Program-made: the position numbers and the translations under genes | Shown: positions 60,821-64,000 of the stretch, one piece after another | Layout: each line of letters opens with the position of its first letter | Numbering within the stretch: the stretch's first letter is position 1 | Origin: Dyella psychrodurans | GTDB taxonomy: Bacteria > Pseudomonadota > Gammaproteobacteria > Xanthomonadales > Rhodanobacteraceae | Direction: 5' to 3' | Length of the DNA: 64,000 nt | NCBI RefSeq assembly: GCF_003363265.1 | Contig: NZ_QRBF01000007.1 | Coordinates: 124,001-188,000 of the forward strand | Notes under the pieces: model-generated | Told to the model about the DNA's origin: nothing | The model's input: only the letters and a program-made list of their open reading frames with translations | Databases searched by the model: none

Positions 60821-62116
60821 TCAGAAGCGTTCGCGCAGTTGCGCTTCGATCAGGTCGGCGGCGACACGTTCACCGTGTTCCGCACGTACGGATTCGGCGC
60901 AACGCCATGCGTGGTGGCCGTAACGGGAGTCTTCGAGTAAATCTTTGAGCAACGGCGTGACCGTTTTGCAGCTGTATTCGCGCGACGCAATGGCATGCGC
61001 CACACCCAGACGCTTGAGGCGCTCTGCGTTGTCGTATTGGTCGAAGCCATGTGGCACCACGAGCATCGGCCGGCCCGCGCGCAGCGCTTCGGTGCTGGTG
61101 CCGATGCCGCCGTGATGAATGATGGCCGCGGCATGCGGGAACACGGCCGCGTGTGGCGCGTACTCGACAGCGTGTGCGAAGGAAGGCAGCGAGGCTGGCA
61201 GCTTCGCGCGCATCTCGGGCGAGCCGGTGAAGAGCACCGCACGACGTCCCAGTCGCTCGCATGCTTTCAAGCTTTCATGCAAGAAGTTCGCCCCGATGTG
61301 TACGGCGCTCGAGCCCAGCGTGAACACCAGTGGCGGCGTTCCATCGTGCAAAAAGGCTTCCAATTTGCCGTCGAGCTTCGCACCCGGTTGTGCGTAGTGG
61401 GCGAAACCGGTGATGCGCACCTGGGACGGCCAATCCGGCTGTCGCGATCCAAGCAGCGGCGAAAACAGGGCAAGCGCGCAATCGGGTGAATGCTGCCCGT
61501 GCTGCAGCGGATTGCCCAGTATCGACTCGGGGCGCAGACCGAGTTCGCGCCGAAAGGCACGGACCGGACCGGTCCAGTTTCGCAGTCTCATCAACGTCAA
61601 ATGCTGCAGCAGTCGCTTGCCTCGCAGCGGACCGCGCGTGAGGGCATCCATCCAGGGTACGCCCACGATGGGCGGTTCGAAGACGGAAAGAAGATTGCAC
61701 GGCGTCAGTACCGCCGATACCCAGCGCAACCGCCCGGCGGCTCCTAGCGTTTCGCCGAGAATCTGGCCCGCGAACGCCAAGGTCGAGGTGACGAGCACAT
61801 CGGCATCCTTGCAGATGACCTGCAAGCGCGCATAACTCTCGCGCACGTCGGCACCGGCGAGGTCGCGTATCAGCAGACGCGGGCCGCGCACCGGATGGAA
61901 AACGCGCTCGGTGAATTCCGCAACGTTGTCCGGTTGCGGCATCGCACTCGCGTTGACGAAGCGCAAACCCGCCTGTTCCACGGCGGCGCGATGCAGGTCG
62001 AGCGTTGCCACCGTGACGTGATGCCCGCGCGCGTGCAGTGCGTGCCCTATCGACAGAAATGGAAACAGATCGCCGAGCGAACCAATCGTGTTGATGACGA
62101 CACGGGCTGAGCGCAT
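60821..62116 (-). CDS. GT1-type glycosyltransferase (UDP-glycosyltransferase / MGT-like)
   Basis: 431 residues with GT-B fold. N-terminal VVINTIGSLGDLFPFLSIGHALHARGHHVTVATLD is the acceptor-domain start; the donor-binding signature is YAPHAAVFPHAAAIIHHGGIGTSTEALRAGRPMLVVPHGFDQYDNAERLKRLG. It probably transfers a sugar from a nucleotide sugar to a lipid or small hydrophobic acceptor, as in rhamnosyl- or sterol-glycosyltransferases. There are no neighbouring biosynthesis genes to define the acceptor. No signal peptide. Confidence 0.87.
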   Translation of the reverse strand: MRSARVVINTIGSLGDLFPFLSIGHALHARGHHVTVATLDLHRAAVEQAGLRFVNASAMPQPDNVAEFTERVFHPVRGPRLLIRDLAGADVRESYARLQVICKDADVLVTSTLAFAGQILGETLGAAGRLRWVSAVLTPCNLLSVFEPPIVGVPWMDALTRGPLRGKRLLQHLTLMRLRNWTGPVRAFRRELGLRPESILGNPLQHGQHSPDCALALFSPLLGSRQPDWPSQVRITGFAHYAQPGAKLDGKLEAFLHDGTPPLVFTLGSSAVHIGANFLHESLKACERLGRRAVLFTGSPEMRAKLPASLPSFAHAVEYAPHAAVFPHAAAIIHHGGIGTSTEALRAGRPMLVVPHGFDQYDNAERLKRLGVAHAIASREYSCKTVTPLLKDLLEDSRYGHHAWRCAESVRAEHGERVAADLIEAQLRERF

Positions 62117-62182
62117 GGGCGGTGTGGGCCGGGGGATGCGCTCAATGATAGCGCGTTGCGCGCACGACCTTCGCTTTCGGCA

Positions 62183-63202
62183 TCATGCGATGGGCGATGA
62201 GCCCCCGGCGAGTGCGTTGAAACGCGCGGCGATGTAGTCATCGCAGAAACTTGTCATGTCCCAACCGCGGATAAAGCCGCAATGGCCGCCGTAGGTGGCG
62301 ATATCCAGCTCCACATGATTCGGCAATTCCAGCTTTTCGAAGGCATCGACAGGAATCACCGGATCGTCGCGCGCGGTGAGGATGGTGGCCGGAATCTGCA
62401 TGTCGGCGAGCGCGCGACCCGCCACCGAATAGCCATCCAGATAGGCCTGCAGCGAACCGAAGTCGGTGTGGCGCAGCACCAGCGCTTCGGTGAGGCCACG
62501 CAGGTTCTGCCTCAACTCCTGCAGCTCGAAATATTCGCGATGCGGGAACGCGGCCTGCTTGGCGCGCAACGAATGCCGCCACTTGTTCATGAAGTACGCC
62601 TGGTAAAACCACGGCGCGGTTTCTTCCAGCGAGAACAGGCCTTCGCCCGGATCGATGATCGGACAGACCGCCAGCGCATAGTTCAGCGGAATGCCCGTGG
62701 CGGGCGCGCGCAGCGCCACGCGCAACGCAAAATTGCCGCCCAGCGAGAAACCCGCCAGCGCCACGCACCGCGACGGCCAACGCCGCGCGATGTCGCCCAC
62801 CGCATGCACGACTTCATCGACGCGGCACGAATGAAACAGCGCTTCGTTGAGCGCATGGCTGTCGCCATGGTCGCGGAAATTGAGGCGGAAGACGTCCCAG
62901 CCATCGTCAAGAAGACGGCTTCCCGTCTGCAGCACGTAGGTGGAATCGACGCTGCCTTCCCAGCCGTGGAACAGCACGGCCAGGCCGCGCGACTCGGCCT
63001 GTGTTTTTTGTGCGGTGTAGGCGCCGGTCAAGCGTACGCCGTCGCCGCCGTCGATCGTCGCCGGCTCCGCACCTTCCAGCACCCGATAAGCGCGACGCGG
63101 CAGCAGCGTGCGACGCACGCCGCTGGAAGAGAGCATCGTCTGGATGTGGCCACTGGTGAGCGGCCAAGGCGGGCGGAAATCCCGCCCTGACGGCAAAGTC
63201 AT
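62183..63202 (-). CDS. YheT-type alpha/beta hydrolase
   Basis: 339 residues. The start at 63202 overlaps the PlsC stop (ATGA). Family features: RPPWPLTSGHIQTMLSS at the N terminus, VLFHGWEGSVDSTYVLQTGSRLLDDGWDVFRLNFRDHGDSH, the nucleophile elbow GFSLGGN, the acid-containing ILTARDDPVIPV, and the terminal TYGGHCGFI with the catalytic His. This is the EF-hand-less YheT/ABHD branch, thought to hydrolyse lipid or ester substrates. Coupling to an acyltransferase gene suggests a lipid-related role. Confidence 0.88.
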   Translation of the reverse strand: MTLPSGRDFRPPWPLTSGHIQTMLSSSGVRRTLLPRRAYRVLEGAEPATIDGGDGVRLTGAYTAQKTQAESRGLAVLFHGWEGSVDSTYVLQTGSRLLDDGWDVFRLNFRDHGDSHALNEALFHSCRVDEVVHAVGDIARRWPSRCVALAGFSLGGNFALRVALRAPATGIPLNYALAVCPIIDPGEGLFSLEETAPWFYQAYFMNKWRHSLRAKQAAFPHREYFELQELRQNLRGLTEALVLRHTDFGSLQAYLDGYSVAGRALADMQIPATILTARDDPVIPVDAFEKLELPNHVELDIATYGGHCGFIRGWDMTSFCDDYIAARFNALAGGSSPIA

Positions 63203-63999
63203 CCGGCGCGGTCCTCCAGCGCTATGGCAATGCGCTCGCGCGCCAGCTCCGCCATGCGGCGCCGGCCGTCCGGATGGGTGGGCACGGGTTCCAGGAAATG
63301 CACTTCGGCATCCATCGCCGGACCGCCCAGCAGGCGCAGGAAGTTCTGCATGAAGTTTTCGTCCTCGCGGAAACCGGCATCGACCTGCCGCTTGCCGTCG
63401 CGGGCGAAACGCAGCGCCACCGGCTGCACCGGCACTTCCGCATCCAGCGCCGCCTGGAAAATGCGTGCGTGGAACACCTTCAGCACACCGTTGTGACCGG
63501 TACCGCCTTCGGGGAACACGGCGACCGAGCGGCCTTCGCGCATGCGGTCCACCATCACCTGCATCACCGACGCCAGCGAGTGATTGCTGCCGCGGCGATG
63601 GAAGATCGTGCCGCCGCTGGCCGCCAGCCAGCCGACCAGCGGCCAGCTGGCGATTTCCGCCTTGGCGACGAAACACGCCGCGCGCTGGCTGTGCAGCAGC
63701 TCGATGTCGATCCAGGACGTGTGGTTGGCCACGAACAGCGCGGCATCGGACAAGGGCTGCCCGACGCGTACGGATCGCAGGCCGAAGATGCGCATCAGTC
63801 CGGTGGACCACGCGCGGATCATGCGATGGGTGAACGGCTCGCGGCCGTTCTTCATCACCCTATGGCGATTCCAGGTAAGGATGAACCCGCACAAAAAAAT
63901 GCCGAGCACGATGTGCAGCAGCAGCAGCGGTATGCGCCACAGGTAACGCAGGGGGCGCAGCAGGTCCCGGTCCGGGGCAGAAACGGCTTCGATACTCAT
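63199..63999 (-). CDS. 1-acyl-sn-glycerol-3-phosphate acyltransferase (PlsC family)
   Basis: 266 residues, start at 63999 on the window edge, so an upstream start cannot be excluded. An N-terminal membrane helix (IPLLLLHIVLGIFLCGFIL) is followed by the acyltransferase motifs: NHTSWID (HX4D catalytic motif), GGTIFHRRGS, and FPEGGT (acceptor phosphate binding), then VPVQPVALRF. It should acylate lysophosphatidic acid or a related lysolipid at the inner membrane. Its stop overlaps the YheT gene start. Confidence 0.88.
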   Translation of the reverse strand: MSIEAVSAPDRDLLRPLRYLWRIPLLLLHIVLGIFLCGFILTWNRHRVMKNGREPFTHRMIRAWSTGLMRIFGLRSVRVGQPLSDAALFVANHTSWIDIELLHSQRAACFVAKAEIASWPLVGWLAASGGTIFHRRGSNHSLASVMQVMVDRMREGRSVAVFPEGGTGHNGVLKVFHARIFQAALDAEVPVQPVALRFARDGKRQVDAGFREDENFMQNFLRLLGGPAMDAEVHFLEPVPTHPDGRRRMAELARERIAIALEDRAG

Positions 64000-64000
64000 C

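Overview
The window is high-GC proteobacterial chromosome. The gene set points to a gammaproteobacterium of the Xanthomonadales, most likely Rhodanobacteraceae (Dyella, Luteibacter or Rhodanobacter type): Entner-Doudoroff genes, many TonB/RND envelope systems, a secreted S10 carboxypeptidase, a GH29 fucosidase, and families of GC-rich palindromic intergenic repeats. The genus is an inference from gene content only. I saw no tRNA, rRNA, CRISPR array, transposase or integrase.

Layout. 1-4.7 kb: the 3' part of an Lhr-type helicase carrying an in-frame copy of a palindromic repeat, then small enzymes (GNAT, two VOC proteins, a RibD/DHFR-like reductase, an NTF2-like protein). 4.8-6.4 kb: secreted S10 peptidase. 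6.5-12.4 kb: an Entner-Doudoroff operon zwf-pgl-edd-eda (minus strand) with a divergent GntR/UTRA regulator and phased ACCA/TGGT half-sites between them. 12.6-17.5 kb: a Reg_prop/Y_Y_Y sensor diguanylate cyclase and an alpha-L-fucosidase. 17.6-26.8 kb: cobalamin riboswitch, btuB, then two tandem paralogous RND permeases (MdtB/MdtC type) with no membrane-fusion protein beside them. 26.8-34.9 kb: DUF6916 protein, GNAT, three phage-tail-collar (MdpB-like) proteins, and a divergent 1766-residue autotransporter with about 11 Ig-like repeats. 34.9-37.9 kb: a segment flanked by a 91-bp duplication of the autotransporter 3' end, holding a MASE1 degenerate sensor kinase and a small secreted protein. 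37.9-43.9 kb: exported proteins on the minus strand (mono-haem protein, DUF3617 protein, phosphoesterase, Tat multicopper oxidase). 44.2-46.7 kb: glnA with a sigma-54/NtrC control region, and uppP. 46.7-53.9 kb: a LysR regulator divergent from a complete MexEF-OprN-type efflux operon. 54-57.4 kb: a translationally coupled envelope set (YqjD-like, YqjE-like, small protein, AI-2E family), a DUF1328 peptide and a PEBP protein. 57.5-64 kb: an AAA ATPase, a degenerate MBL-fold protein, a GT1-type glycosyltransferase, a YheT-type hydrolase and a PlsC-type acyltransferase.

How the genes work together. The clearest functional units are glucose-6-phosphate catabolism under a GntR-type regulator, nitrogen-controlled glutamine synthesis, B12-controlled outer-membrane uptake and a LysR-linked tripartite pump. 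The least understood unit is the tail-collar/DUF6916/GNAT cluster facing a giant Ig-like autotransporter, followed by a rearranged segment bounded by a copy of the autotransporter 3' end. Two repeat families (TCCCC-type hairpins, and CGTC..CCAG inverted doublets with covarying stems) recur across the window. All identifications come from reading motifs and protein sequence; no database search was run.
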